DNA of 64,000 nucleotides from Paratinospora sagittata (lineage: Eukaryota; Streptophyta; Magnoliopsida; Ranunculales; Menispermaceae), in contig CM069597.1 of the NCBI GenBank assembly GCA_035771175.1, forward strand, positions 14,791,001-14,855,000, in the 5' to 3' direction. The position numbers were made by a program, and so were the translations under genes. This document shows positions 34,572 to 47,258 of this stretch, one piece after another (positions within the stretch are counted from its first letter, which is position 1; every line of letters starts with the position of its first letter). The notes below the pieces were generated by a model, which searched no databases, was not told where the DNA came from, and saw nothing but the letters and a program-made list of their open reading frames with translations.

Positions 34572-36785
34572 TGTAACACCCCCTAATTTTAATGACATAT
34601 ATACGCTGACTTATGCTTATATCGAGATATATAATACACATATTTTATACGTAAGAAGCAAAATATATGCACGTATGAAAATACATGCTATATTTAAGGG
34701 GTATTCGTAAATAAATGGAATTATTAACGTAAGTGATGATTTTAATCAATAGGTAATAAATAAAGTTGATAATGAAATAATTTAATGAATGAAGAGTGGT
34801 TAAAGTAATTGAATAGTTGAGAAGTTTAGTTGTATGTGAGTGAATTAAGATGGGGGAGTTGTTAAATGAATTAAAGGTAAATGAATGATATGAAATTTAA
34901 TTTGATGGGGGAGTTACTTTATTAAGTTATGATGGTAGCATGGGATAATATTTAATTGATGCTCATCTTGTTGGTTTTTAAGTTAAAAGTGTATTGTTTT
35001 TGGTTAAAAGAGAAACCTGAGAACCAAGATGAACAGAGAGGGAGAGCGGAAAAAAAGGAAAACGGAGGTGGAACGTAGTTTCGCGGCCAAATTTAACGTG
35101 CCAGTAAGCCATTTTCACCGTTTGTTGTTGCAAAATTGTAATTTAAGCTATGTGTGACGTTTTTACCGGTATAAATTTTACTATAAGAGGCGTTTCATCA
35201 TGTTTCCAAAAATGGGGTTTGGACCCACTTTGTGTGGAAACACGTAAAAATGATATATTATGACTCTTATAGATGTGTAGAGACTAGATATGTGTTTTGT
35301 TTGTGTTCAAATGTAATATTGGTGTCGGTACAGCTACCGGAAGCCAAATTTGACACTAGGGACCTTTCGAACCATGTCAAACTCCTATGAAATCCCGGTT
35401 TGAAAGCATAGAATTATAGAGAACTGAATTCGGGACATATCGATACCAAAATTATGATTTTTGGGTATCGATTGATATTTTTAATTTATGTCTGACTAAA
35501 TTCGGTAAATACGATAAACTTGAATATTAATGGAATGTGGTTGAAAGGCCTGTTTCTGTTGTCCATTGCCTTAAAAATAATCGTGAAGGCCGTGTAAAAT
35601 ATTTTGAACGCCTCACGTGAATTTTAGATTGAAATGAAATTATGAGAATTAATTGGAGAGTTAGATTTAATTGAAAAATAACTAGATATAATGATTTGAT
35701 AATTAATTACGGATTATCTGGAAATAAATATATGACAAGATTATATTGTTGATTGGATACAAATAGTAGAGTGGTCGTAGAGAGTAGGCCTACACGGTAT
35801 CACTGTGAGTATCTCTTAACTTTGGTTCCTTGTATATGGCATTGTATTATATAATGGTGTGTTTCAAATCATGAATATATGTATGTATTGCATTGTTTGA
35901 AATTCATGAAAAATGTTTAACATTGGAGCATGTTTGGACTTGTTGGAGCAAGTTAAAACATGGGATCATTTCCAGAAGACAGTCCCGCATGAGGATTGAA
36001 TAATCACATGGTCCGAGTGATAGTTTCTGAATTGAATTGGAATTAAGTCCTAATTTGAAGTGATTCATAGCAGAAAATTGGGTAATGAGATGTTCGAGAG
36101 TAGATTCCTTATGAATTCATAATAAGGAGTGCATACCCGTTCTATTACTAGCAAGAGGGAGGTTGTATGACTTTTACTGTAAATCTGCGTGTTTGGAATT
36201 ATTTTATAAGCACGTATGTATTGTGAAAGATTATTTACATGTTTTGAATGAGATTGAATGCATTGAACCATGTATTTCCTTAAATGCATATATGAAGCCA
36301 TAGTTAGGAATATTCACTGAGCCGTGGTTGCTCACCCAATTCTCAAATATTTCGAGTTTGGATCCCAAGAAAAAAGGAAAGACGCGTGAAGGATAGAGAA
36401 TCCTTCTCTTTTTGATGAGTATGCAAATGTTGAGAATTATAGAATGTTTAGTTAACATTTTGTGTTATGATATGTATATAACACTATCAGATTATATGTA
36501 TCACATAGATGAGATGTGAGAATGAATATGAATGGTTATAAATGATGTGTATATGTGTATATGTGAGGTTTAGATGATGAATAGAAGGAGAATGATATAT
36601 ATGAATTGTAATTGTGTTTGAATTGTAATAATTAGGTTGTGATATGATCAATAAACAAAAAAGGTTCTGCCGAAATTTTGAAAAAATTTTGGATAAGGCT
36701 GACAGGGTATTATATACGCCGTCACATGACGTATATCGTATCATGTGCCAGTCGTGACGTCACTCATATGGAGTGGGTTGCGACA
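34572..36785 (+). mobile_element. Solo LTR, gypsy family C
   Basis: TGTAACACCCCC...GCGACA with copia LTR A on both sides and no internal gypsy sequence, so a solo LTR left by LTR-LTR recombination. The uninterrupted target is recognisable in reverse at about 29940-29985. The expected 5-bp repeat is not clean (TCAAC against ACAAA). It has a CACTGAGC hairpin at 36318-36334. No gene; the open frames at 36065-36744 are AT-rich and unmatched. Confidence 0.82.
36318..36334 (+). other. Conserved LTR hairpin TGAGC...GCTCA
   Basis: Third independent occurrence, perfect 5-bp stem with a 7-nt loop, although the surrounding sequence differs from families D and the other C copy. Confidence 0.5.
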
Positions 36786-37962
36786 ACAAAAATATTATTT
36801 TTGTCATTTTTTTCCTTTGAGGGCGCTACTGAATCGTAAGTGTCCTAACTTACTTTGACAATGAAACGACTTAAGACATGAGGGCACTACTAGACAGTTA
36901 GCGTCCTATTTTGTTTTAAAACATTTAAAGGCATGAGGGCGCTACTCATAAGTAAGTGTCTTAAAATCTTTGAATAATTCAAACATACTATTAAGTACGT
37001 TGACGAACAGTAAACGTCCTGAATGTTATTAAGTTGATTATAAGGATGAGGGCGCTCCTATACAAGTAACGTCCTGATAGTTTATTCAACTTATAATTAT
37101 CAGTTGTTGAACCAATTATCCTTATGTCCCTTACGAGAATATGTCCCTATTATGAAAGATTTTGATGATTACAAACATTTTGTTTATGATATTACTGCAC
37201 ATATGGCATATCTAATCTTACTCGAGGGTTTCAAAGATTCAATGATGCATGGCGAACATATTAAAAATCAAATTGAAGACCATGATCGTTTGAAGATGTT
37301 TAGTTGTACGATTAGATTATGATAGCTTGTAGGACCTTCTAAGTCATGTGATTCAGCAATATGCATGTATGCATGTTTTAATCGATCGGTTGCATATTTG
37401 ATTTAATCTGGTTATATTATGTTTTATCGATTTTTAATCGAGAAATCAAAAACCGTTTTTATAAAGTCTTTTAGAACGCTAATGTTTTAGCAGCGCCCTC
37501 TGGGACTTGATGAGTCAGGACGCTGATAAAATATTAGGACGCTCAAGGTTTAATTGACCTGATTAATAAGGACACTCACTTGGTGATCATGGCCTTTCTT
37601 TTATCAACCTTTGAGAATGTCAGGACGATGCCTTTGTTTAAGCCCACTGAAAGATTTTTTTTGTCTTTACGTGATTTCTATCTTTAAGGACACCGATAAG
37701 TTATAAGTTGAATAAATTATCAGGACGCTACTTGTGTAGGAGCGCCCTCATCTTTGGAATCAACTTAAATAACTTTCAGGACGCTTACCGTCCATTAGCG
37801 CACTTAACATTGTTCTAAAATCGTTTTTAATAGTTTAGGATGCTTACTCTTGAGTAGCGCCCTCTTGTGTCAAAAGTTTTAAAACAAAGCAGGACACTTA
37901 CTGCTAAGTAGTGCCCACATGATTTAAGTCGTTTAATTGTCAAAGTAAGTCAGGACGCTTAC

Positions 37963-40857
37963 TGTGACGACCCCGCGCCCCGGACCACCAACCCCGCAGG
38001 GAATGGCATGCGGAATGCCGGGGCGGGACGCCCGGCGTAGGCATCTCCGACCACTCCTCAACTCCCGTGAGGTGGTTGAGACCCTACAAACCTTATCCCA
38101 AACAACAATATGATATCAAAAGGTATTAAACAAAACTACCCACCGTATTAATCATCCAAGACAAGAGATAATCCATAAAAAAATGAACCATAAATAATAA
38201 TCATAATCCCTACAGTCCATTAAAATTGACATACTCATAAAGTCCAAAATTGTGGGTACAAATAAAACCGTCATATGCCCACATAGTCTATCTAACAAGT
38301 CCCAACTCACCCATACTACAATGTGGTAAGTGTTATAATTACATAATCCAAAATATAGTACTTCATAATTTAAACACAATTCAATCAAAATGCCTCTCAA
38401 CTCACATCGAGGCCTTAGATTCTCCCGCAGGCAAGGCCCTCAAGATATGACTACTCCTTTGCCCTTATTCGGGACAGAAGGACCTGAAAGAGGAAAATGA
38501 GGGTGAGCCAACGATGCCCAGTGAATAGAATTCAAATATGCTATCAATACTCATCAATAAAAACCATGTATGCATGTCAATGTGTAGCATGATTAAAAGC
38601 TCATAACATATAGATATCAAGCATTTATAATAAGTTCGATGCAAGTAAAAGTTTATCAATTTGGATCCACATTCCACATGCCTTGGGTTACTAGTACACG
38701 TCTATTTCACCGTGCCGTTGATCCCAATCATGTTTATTTGGGTTACTAGTACACGTCTATTTCACCGTGCCGTTGATCCCAATCATTTCCTTTCCTAAAA
38801 CCCTCTTATGACAAGGTTAAGTCCCCCTATTAGCCAGATAGATGGGTCCAACCAAAGTCATAAGGTTTTCTCAAATCAATGCATCATTCAAAACATTAGA
38901 ACACATTCATGCTTTCAAGATACAATATATATAAGTGATATGATGACATAAAAGATATAATCATAAATGAAGTCTACTCACAACCAAGCCTCGCGAGAGT
39001 ATTTAACCACACACGACCACCAAACCGAATCAACCCAATCAAGATCCTGAAACATACATCAATTTCTATGCTCAATCACATAGACATTACACATCAACCC
39101 TAAATCAGCCCACATATAAACAATAGGCCTAAATCCCATCTAATCCCATCATTCAACTCAAATCACATGACTTAGGCCTCTAATGCATAGTTCTCATACA
39201 TAAACCATTCTATTAATCAAAAATACTGATTTTCAATTCTTTTAGGCATAAACATGCCCAAATTGGGTCACTTGATCTCAAGTAGGCCTAACCCATGATA
39301 TGGTCACAACCACCAAATCAGTAGCATAATCAACTCTAATCATGCTTAATTAAACATAAGTTGCATCAATTCAATGATTCTGGGCCAAAAGCATCAAAAG
39401 CCCTAAAATATGAAATTTTCCATACTTAGGCCATATTGTCGATTTACACTAGGTCACCATGTTCAGCCATGTATATTACTAATTTTGCATCATGGGTTCA
39501 TCAACAATGGCAACTAGGTCAACATAGTTGACATGCAAGCTATTTGGAAATGTCTAAGATCATATTCTAAATTTAGGTCCAATACAAGCACCTTACCAAT
39601 TCTTCATTTAATACTCTGTTCAGATGTATTAATCTATCAATAGAAACATGTAATCACAAAATCCACCGTACATATTGAAGTATGTGAAGAAACAAACCTT
39701 CTGTCCAAATATCAGCCCAATCCAACGGTGGACCGAAAAGATATTTATCTTTGATGAAAAAGTATCTAATCAGACAGTTTCTCCTTTCATGCTGCAAATA
39801 CCCAAACTCAGATGGCTATATCACACAAAATACTAAACGTATAAACATCTTCACCGTTCAGAATACAGAAATATCTGTTATAAACGACATACCAAAATTT
39901 TATATCCATCCAACGGTAGATTGAGGAGATCTGCAAGTTTGACCGAAACGGCACGAGAAACCCAGAAATTCCGACCAGCTTCGTTTGAGAGGTTATATCT
40001 CTCCGACAAAGCCTCTAATTAAGATCTCCACCGTTCCGAATGTAGAAATATCAGTTATAAACTACATACCAAAATTTGATAACCATCTAATGGTAGATTT
40101 AGGAGATCTATAAGTTTGAGCGAAACGGTGCGAGAAATCCAGACTTTCCGACCAGCTTTGTTTGAGAGGTTAGATCTCTTATACGAAACCTATGATCAAG
40201 ATCTCCACCGACCATAATGAAGAACCATAAGCTACAAACGTGCTGATAAAATTTGAGCTCAATCTGACCGTATATTCCAAAGATCCACCTCTTTGATGAA
40301 AACATCGCAGGGATCTTCCTCCTGCAACTCTCTCCTTCCTTCTCTTCTTCTTTCCTTTCTCTTCTTTTCTTTCTCTCCACTCACCTCTTTCTAGCACTTC
40401 CTTGATTCCCTCCTTGATTCTCTCCTTAATTCTCTCCTTGATTCTCTCCTTGATTCCCTCCACTCATTCTAGCACTTCCTTGAAGAAGAGAAGTGGGCAT
40501 TGGACACTTGTCCACTTTCATGCACCAACCTTCACATGTGTTGGTCTCATACTACCCATACCAACCACATGTACTTTAAATGTCCAATCCATTTAATACA
40601 CCAAATTTTCAATTTCATTTATCCTTTTATTCAATCAATCCTAACCCATAACAATTAATGGTTTAATGAGCCCATGCATAAATCATAACATATGCATTAT
40701 ACTTTAATTTAACATGACTCATATACAATTTATGATACATATAGTTATATACATTATCAAGCATCAACTATACAAACATTAAACAATCATCAAACAAACA
40801 CCAAACATATCAAGACAACACATAGAGTTTGGGCAAAAATGCAATCGGGGCGTCACA
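37963..40857 (-). mobile_element. Solo chromovirus LTR (family D), with target duplication
   Basis: 2,895 bp, TGTGACGACC...GTCACA on the plus strand, flanked by a perfect 5-bp repeat CTTAC (37958-37962 and 40858-40862). No internal sequence, so a classic solo LTR. It contains two copies of the ~190-bp unit described separately. All open frames in it are LTR. Confidence 0.95.
39880..40245. repeat. Two tandem ~190-bp units in LTR D
   Basis: Each unit runs from 'atccatccaacggtaga' through 'gcgaaacgg', 'tttccgaccagc' and 'gagaggtta' to 'atctccaccg'. Copy number varies among D LTRs: one at 9040 and 58.1 kb, two here and at 50.15-50.45 kb. Confidence 0.8.
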
Positions 40858-41213
40858 CTTACTATTCAGTAGCACCTTCACTTCATTGTTCAGTAGGACG
40901 CTGAAGTTCTATGAACGCCCTCAAAGCAACAAAACGACAGAAAATATATTTTGGTTGTTCTGACATAATTACTATTTCTGTTAACCTTTTCAGAACTTTT
41001 CAGAATCGTACAACAACTTTTTCAGAACTTTTTAAACGTTCTAAAACTTTGTCAGAACATTCATTTTTCATGAAAGGATCAGATGATTCAGGTGCTATCG
41101 TCGTAATATGCAATAAGCTGAATCGATCCATTTCGAGAAAGAATGTTAACGTTATATTTGCAATAACTTAGAAAGCCAAAATTACCAAGTCCATTGCGCC
41201 TTTGTTATTCCTG

Positions 41214-41220
41214 TATATAT
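41214..41220 (+). promoter_or_regulatory. Candidate TATA box of LTR A
   Basis: TATATAT about 790 bp before the LTR end. The reversed A LTRs have the same box at 12807-12814 and 25551-25559, at comparable positions. Confidence 0.4.
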
Positions 41221-42003
41221 GTGATGCCTTAGTGCAGAAAAACCACTAATGAAATACGAAACTTATATTCATTAAAAATGTATTAACAATTTTCGTTTGT
41301 GCCAGAACACTTTTTAAAAGTTAGTTTTCTTTCACTTGCGCTTGATCTTACAATCTTTTGAAAGAAAAACTTTAAGTCCTCTGCGTTGATTGATCTTCAT
41401 CTTCATTATTTTCGAAAACCAATTGAAGAAGACAAAAACTCTTTGAATATATTTTCAGCATAAACTTCATCACACATATTTTGCTGAATCTGTGATCACA
41501 GAAGGTTCACTCTAAAGCTTTGTAAGTATTACTTTGACTCTGAGTAAAGGGAATCATACTTCATCTTGTATTCAATTTGTAGTGATTGGTTAGTCACTGG
41601 GCAAGAGCAAGTGTTGCTCATAGGTGTAAACGGTTGTCTCGTACCCGTAAGTTGAGAATATGTTCTCTCTCACCTGTAAGTAGAGAATAGGTCACCTCAC
41701 ACACGCAAGTTGAGAAACAATAGTTCTCACACCTGTAAATTGAGAAAGTGTACCGGTTTGATCTTTACCCGTGAGAAGGTCCATAGTGGAGTTTGAACAA
41801 ATCCTAATTGAGGAGGTTAGGTAGTGGATGTATGCGCAGCCGAACCACTATAAATCTTGCTTGCATTGTCCCATTTACATTTACTGTATTTAATTGCTAT
41901 ATTTTCTTTAATTTTCTTTCATTATTCCTCACAATTTTAAGAAAGGTTAAAATCTACTAAGTGTTCAATTCACCCCTCTCTTGGACATATCTGGGCCAAC
42001 AAT

Positions 42004-42017
42004 TGGTATCCGAGCAG
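42004..42017 (+). other. Primer-binding site of copia no. 2
   Basis: TGGTATCCGAGCAG; one mismatch from the initiator-Met PBS. Confidence 0.88.
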
Positions 42018-42054
42018 TTTAACTGTCAAAGTATCTAACCATCTTTGATTGAGT

Positions 42055-42564
42055 TTGGTAGGACAAAACGAAAGAAGTACTTATCTCTTAGGTGAAGGAA
42101 ACTCCACCAACTGACCACCACTGTTCAAAGGAGAAAACTATTCACACTTAAAAAGTAAGATTATACTACCTTAAAACTCAAGATTTAGAGATGTTGGATG
42201 TTGTGACATACGGCTGTCCAACGCCTACTAAAATAGTTGACGGTGCTACTGTCCTAAAGGAAATAGATGAATCGAGTTCCAAAGAAAAGAAATCGCTAAA
42301 GAAAACTGGAATAAATTAGAGGTCACCCACGAAGGAACTTTGCAAGTTAAAAAGGCAAAGCTCCAACTGTTAGTTGAAAATTATGAGACCTATAGGATGA
42401 AGGAAACTGATGAGATAGTTGAGGCTATTGCTCGGTTTACAAAAAACATCAATGAGATGAAAAACCTAGGAAAAATCTATGACCAAGAAGAAACTGTTAG
42501 AAAATTTTTAAGAGGCCTACCCAGAGCATGGGAACCCAAGGCCACAACCATTGAAGAAGCCAAG
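42055..42564 (+). pseudogene. Copia no. 2 gag, N-terminal part, broken
   Basis: The position matching the start codon of the reverse copia gag reads TTG (42055-42057). The first 85 codons are degraded, and by comparison with 24376-24579 about 25-30 residues of the gag core are deleted near 42300. From 42340 a clean frame runs to the insertion: QVKKAKLQLLVENYE, then a helix-rich segment and the LRGLPRAWEPKATTIEEAK block that marks the end of UBN2-type gag. The chromovirus inserted after the AAG codon at 42562-42564; the same frame resumes at 61708. Confidence 0.85.
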
Positions 42565-45187
42565 TGTGGCGACCCCGCACCCCGGACCACCAACCCCGCT
42601 AGGAATGGCGTGCGGAATGCCAGGGCGGGACGCCCGGCGTAGGCATCTCAAACCAGTACTCAGCCCTCGTGAGGGGGTTGAGACCCTACGAGCCTTATCC
42701 CAAACAACGACATAATATAAACAGGTACTAAACAAAACTATCAACCGTATTAATCATCCAAGACAAGAGATAATCCATAAAAATGAACCATAAATAAAAT
42801 CGTCATAATCCCTACAATCCATCAAGATTGACATACACATAAAGTTCAAAACTAAGGGTACAAAAAAACCGTCATATGTCCACATGGCCTATCTAACAAG
42901 TCCCAACTCACCCATACTACAATGTGGTAAGTGTTATAATTACAAAGTCCAAAATATAATACATTATAATTTAAAACACAGTTCAATCAAAATGCCTCTC
43001 AACTCACATCGAGGCCTTCGATTCTCTCGCCGGCAAGGCCCTCAAGATATGACTACTCATTTGCCCTTATTCATGACAAAAGGACCTGAAAGAGAAAAAT
43101 AAGGGTGAGCCAACGGTGCCCAGTGAATAGAATTCAAATATGCTATTAATAAATATCATGCATGCATGTCAATGTGTAGCATGATTAAAAGCTCATAACA
43201 TATAGATATCAAGCATTTATAATAAGTTCGATGCAAGTAAAAACTTATTAATTTGGATCCACATTTCACATGCATTGGGGTTACTAATGCACTTCTATTT
43301 CACCGTACCGTTCTCATCCCCAATCATGTTGATTTGGGGTTACTAGTGCACGTCTATTTCACCGTACCGTTCTCATCCCCAAATATTTCCTTTTTAAAAC
43401 CCTCTTATGACAAGGTTAAGTCCCCCTATTAGCCAGATAGATGGGCCCAACCAAAGTCATAAGGTTTTCTCAAATCAATGCATCATTCAAAACATTATGA
43501 CACATTCATACTTTCAACATACAATATATATAAGTGATACGATGACAAAAAAGATATAATAAAAAATGAAGTCTACTCACAACCAAGCCTCGCGAGAGTA
43601 TCTAACCACACACGGACACCAAACTGAATCAACCCAATCAAGGTCCTGAAACATTCATCAATATCCAACCATACATCAATTTTTATGCTCAATCACATAG
43701 ACATTACACATGAACCATAAATCAGCCCACATATGGACAATAGGCCTAAATCTCATCTAATCCCATCATTCAACTCAAATCACATGACTTAGGCCTCTAA
43801 TGCATAGTTTTCATTCATAAACCATTCAATTAATTAAAAATACTGATTTTCAATTCCTTAGGCATAAACATGCCCAAATTTGGTCATTTGATCACAAGTA
43901 GGCCTAACCCATGATATGGTCACAACCACCAATTCAGTAACATAATCAACCCTAATCATGCTTAATTAGACATAAATTGCATCAATTCAATGATTCTAGG
44001 CCAAAAGCATCAAAAGCCCTAAAATATGAAATTTTCCATACTTAGGCCATATTGCCTATTTACACTAGGTCACCATGTTCAGCCATGTATATCACTGATT
44101 TTGCATCATGGGTTCATCAACAATGGCAAATAGGTCACCATAGTTGACATGCAAGCTATTTGGAAAGGTCTAAGTTCATATTCTAAATTTAGGTCTAATA
44201 AAAACAACCCTACAAATTTTCCATTTAATATTCTGTTCAGATGTATCAAGCTACCAATAGAAATATTTAATCACAAAATCAACCGTACTGATTGAATTAT
44301 GTTAAGAGTCAAACCTTCTGTCCAGAAATCAGCTCAATCCAACGGTGGACCAAAAAGATAATCTTTTTGGATGAACAAGTCTCTAATCAGACAATTTCTC
44401 CTTTCCTGCTGCAAATACTTGAACTCAGATGACTTAAGCACACAAAATACTTAATCTACCAACGTCCCAACAGTTCATAATGTAGAACAATCAGTTGTGA
44501 ACCACCTTCTCAAATATCATATCCATCCAACGGTAGATTTAGGAGATCTATTAGTTTGGTCTAAACGGCGCGAGAAATCCATAATTTCCGACCATATTTG
44601 TTTGGGAGGTTATATCTTTCAAACTAAAAATCCAATCAAGATCTCCACCGACCAGAATGAATACCCATAAGATACGAACGTTTTGACAATGTTTGAGCTC
44701 AATCTGACCTTATAGAACTAAGATCCAGCTCTTTGATGAAAACGTTGCTGAGACTTCCCTCAAAGCAACTTCCTCTTTCTTTCTCTTCTTCTTTCCTTTA
44801 TCTTCTTTTTTCCTTTCCCTCCACTCACCTCACTCTCTAGGACTTCCTTGGAGAAGAGAAGTGGGCATGGGACACTTGTCCACTTTCATGCACCAACTTG
44901 ACATGTGTTGGAGAAGAGAAATGGGGCATGGGACACTTGTGCACTCTCATGCACTAACTTGACATGTATTGGAGAAGAGAAATGGGGCATGGAACACTTG
45001 TCCATTCTCATGCACTAACTTGACATGTGTTGGTCTCATGCACCAACTTGACATGTGTTGGAGAAGAGAAATGGGGCATGGGACACTTGTCCATTTTTAT
45101 GTACCAACTTGACATGTGTTGGTCTCATACTACCCATACCAACCACATGTACTTTAACCAATCTCATGTTCCCATGTATTTTAAAAT
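42565..45187 (-). mobile_element. 3' LTR of outer chromovirus (start missing)
   Basis: Family D, reverse. It lacks the first few hundred bp of the LTR; it stops within 'catgtattttaaa' where a forward LTR begins. No gene. Confidence 0.87.
44850..45125. repeat. ~60-bp tandem repeats in LTR D
   Basis: Units with 'gagaagagaaatggggcat', 'gggacacttgtcca' and 'caacttgacatgtgttgg', about four copies. The counterpart in the outer 5' LTR is at 61030-61345. They mark this D subfamily. Confidence 0.88.
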
Positions 45188-47258
45188 ATGGTCCGATTGA
45201 GCTCAAAATATGTCAGCAAGTTCGTAGCTTATGGTTATTCATTCTGGTCGGTGCAGATCTTGATTAGATTTTTCGTCTAACAGATATAACCTCTCAAACA
45301 AAGCTGGTCGGAAAGTCTGGATTTCTCATGCAGTTTCGATCAAACTAATATATATCTTTAATCTACCGTTGGATGGATAGATGGATATGATATTTGGGTA
45401 TGTCGTTTACAACTGATCTTTCTGCATTATGAACGGTGACGATGTTTATGGATTAAGTATGTTGTGTGATATAGTCATATGAGTTTGAGTATTTGCAGCA
45501 GGAAAGGAAAAATTATCTGATTAGAGACTTGTTCATCAAAGTGACTTATCGTTTCGGTCCACCGTCCGATTGAGCTGAGTTTTGGACATAAGGTTTGTTT
45601 CTTAACATACTTCAATCTTGACGGTTGATTTTGTGATTGAATACTTCTGTTGGTAGATTGATACATCTGAACAGAATATTAAATGAAGTATTGGTAAGGT
45701 TGCTTGTATTAGACCTAAATTTAGAATATGAACTTAGACCTTTCCAAATAGCTTGCATGTCAACTATGTTGACCTAGTTTCCATTGTTGATGAACCCATG
45801 ATGCGAAATCAGTGATATACATGGCTGAACATGGTGACCTAGTGTAAATCGAAAACATGGCCTAAGTATGGAAAATTTCATATTTTAGGGCTTTGGATGC
45901 TTTTGACCTAGAATCATTGAATTGATGCAACTAATGTTTAATTAAGCATGATTAGGGTTGATTATGCCTACTTGGGATCAAATGGCCCAATTTGAGCATG
46001 TTTATGCCTAAGGAATTGAAAATCAGTATTTTTGATTAATAGAATGGTTTATGAATGAGAACTATGCATTAGAGGCCTAAGTCATGTGATTTGAGTTGAA
46101 TGGTGGGATTAGATGGGATTTAGGCCTATTTGTCTATATGTGGGCTGATTTAGGGTTGATGTGTAATGTCTATGTGATTGAGCATAGAAATTGATGTATG
46201 GTTGGATATTGATAAATGTTTTAGGACCTTGATTGGATTGATTCGGTTTGGTGTCCGTGTGTGGTTAGATACTCTCGCGAGGCTTGGTTGTGAGTAGACT
46301 TCATTTATGATTATATCTTTTATGTCATCATATCACTTATATATATTGTATGTTGAAAGCATGAATGTGTTCTAATATTTTGAATGATGCATTGATTTGA
46401 GAAAACCATATGACTTTGGTTGGGCCCATCTATCTGGCTAATAGGGGGACTTAACCTTGTCATAGGAGGGTTTTAAAAAGGAAATATTTGGGGATGAGAA
46501 CGGTACGGTAAAATAAACGTGCACTAGTAACCCCAATGCATGTGGAATGTGGATCCAAATTGATAAATTTTTACTTGCATCGAACTTATTATAAATGCTT
46601 GATATCTATATGTTATGATCTTTTAATCATGCTACACATTGACATGCATACATGATATTTATTTATGAGTATTGATAGCATATTTGAATTCTATTCACTG
46701 GGGACCGTTGGCTCACCCTCATTTTCCTCTTTCAGGTCCTTCTGTCCTGAATAAGGGCAAAGGAGAAGTCATATCTTGAGGGCCTTGCCTGCGAGAGAAT
46801 CCAAGGCCTCGATGTGAGTTGAGAAGCATTTTGATTGAATTGTGTTTGAAATTATGATGTATTATATTTTGGACTATGTAATTATAACACTTACCACATT
46901 GTAGTATGGGTGAGTTGAGGCTTGTTAGATAGACCATGTGGGCACATGAGGATTTTTTTTTGTACCCATAGTTTTGGACTTTATGTGTATGTCAATCTTG
47001 ATGGACTGTAGGGATTATGACGATTTTATTTATGGTTCATTATTATGGACTATCTCTTGTCTTGGATGATTAATACGGTTGGTAGTTTTGTTTTGTATCT
47101 TTTTATATTATGTCGTTGTTTGGGATAAGGCTCGTAGGGTCTCAACCACCTCACGGAGGTTGAGAAGTGGTTGGAGATGCCTACTACGGGCGTCCCGCCC
47201 CGGCATTCCGCACACCATTCCTTGCGGGGTTGGTGGTCCGGGGTGCGGGGTTGCCACA
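45188..47258 (+). mobile_element. Forward LTR D fragment (3' two thirds)
   Basis: Starts at an internal LTR position equivalent to about 8945 and ends GTTGCCACA exactly, followed by pol DNA 'ctatccttctgcatc'. Its right edge is therefore an insertion edge in the outer pol; the left side is lost in the join to the reverse LTR. No gene. Confidence 0.85.

Larger units (their letters stand above)
32070..37104 (-). mobile_element. Reverse copia no. 3: LTR A, three visible pieces
   Basis: Left edge TGTTGGCCCAG at 32070 is the reversed LTR end; GATAG (32065-32069) is the likely target duplication. LTR sequence occupies 32070-32142, 33612-34571 and 36786-37104, interrupted by two gypsy LTRs, then cut at 37105 by copia no. 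2. The third piece has the dyad array (36815-37080); the second has the AACTTACGGGTGTGAGAA repeats at 33755-33935. No gene. The rest of the LTR and the element body must lie right of the window. Confidence 0.82.
37105..42001 (+). mobile_element. 5' LTR of copia no. 2 (family A), split by a solo LTR
   Basis: TGTTGAACC...GGCCAACA. Without the nested solo LTR and one target copy it is about 2.0 kb, matching the other A LTRs. Dyad array at 37470-37962 and 40858-40925; TATATAT box at 41214-41220. The open frame at 37104-37322 is LTR with no recognisable domain. Confidence 0.9.

Noticed and set aside
36065..36744. Three reverse open frames in the solo LTR C
   Set aside because: Low-complexity, AT-rich translation with no motif; the other family C LTR does not share them.
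37104..37322. 72-codon forward open frame at the start of LTR A
   Set aside because: It coincides with the LTR edge of copia no. 2 and is not open in the other A LTRs.
32070..42001. Apparent ~45-bp terminal inverted repeat (TGTTGGCCCAGATATGTCC... and its reverse)
   Set aside because: These are the same LTR end seen in a reverse copy (32070) and a forward copy (42001). The true LTR start is TGTTAATC/TGTTACC/TGTTGAAC and does not match; only short TG...CA ends are inverted.
44850..45267. Possible satellite DNA of ~60-bp units
   Set aside because: The repeats are confined to one LTR D subfamily and recur only at 61030-61345, so they are an LTR-internal minisatellite.
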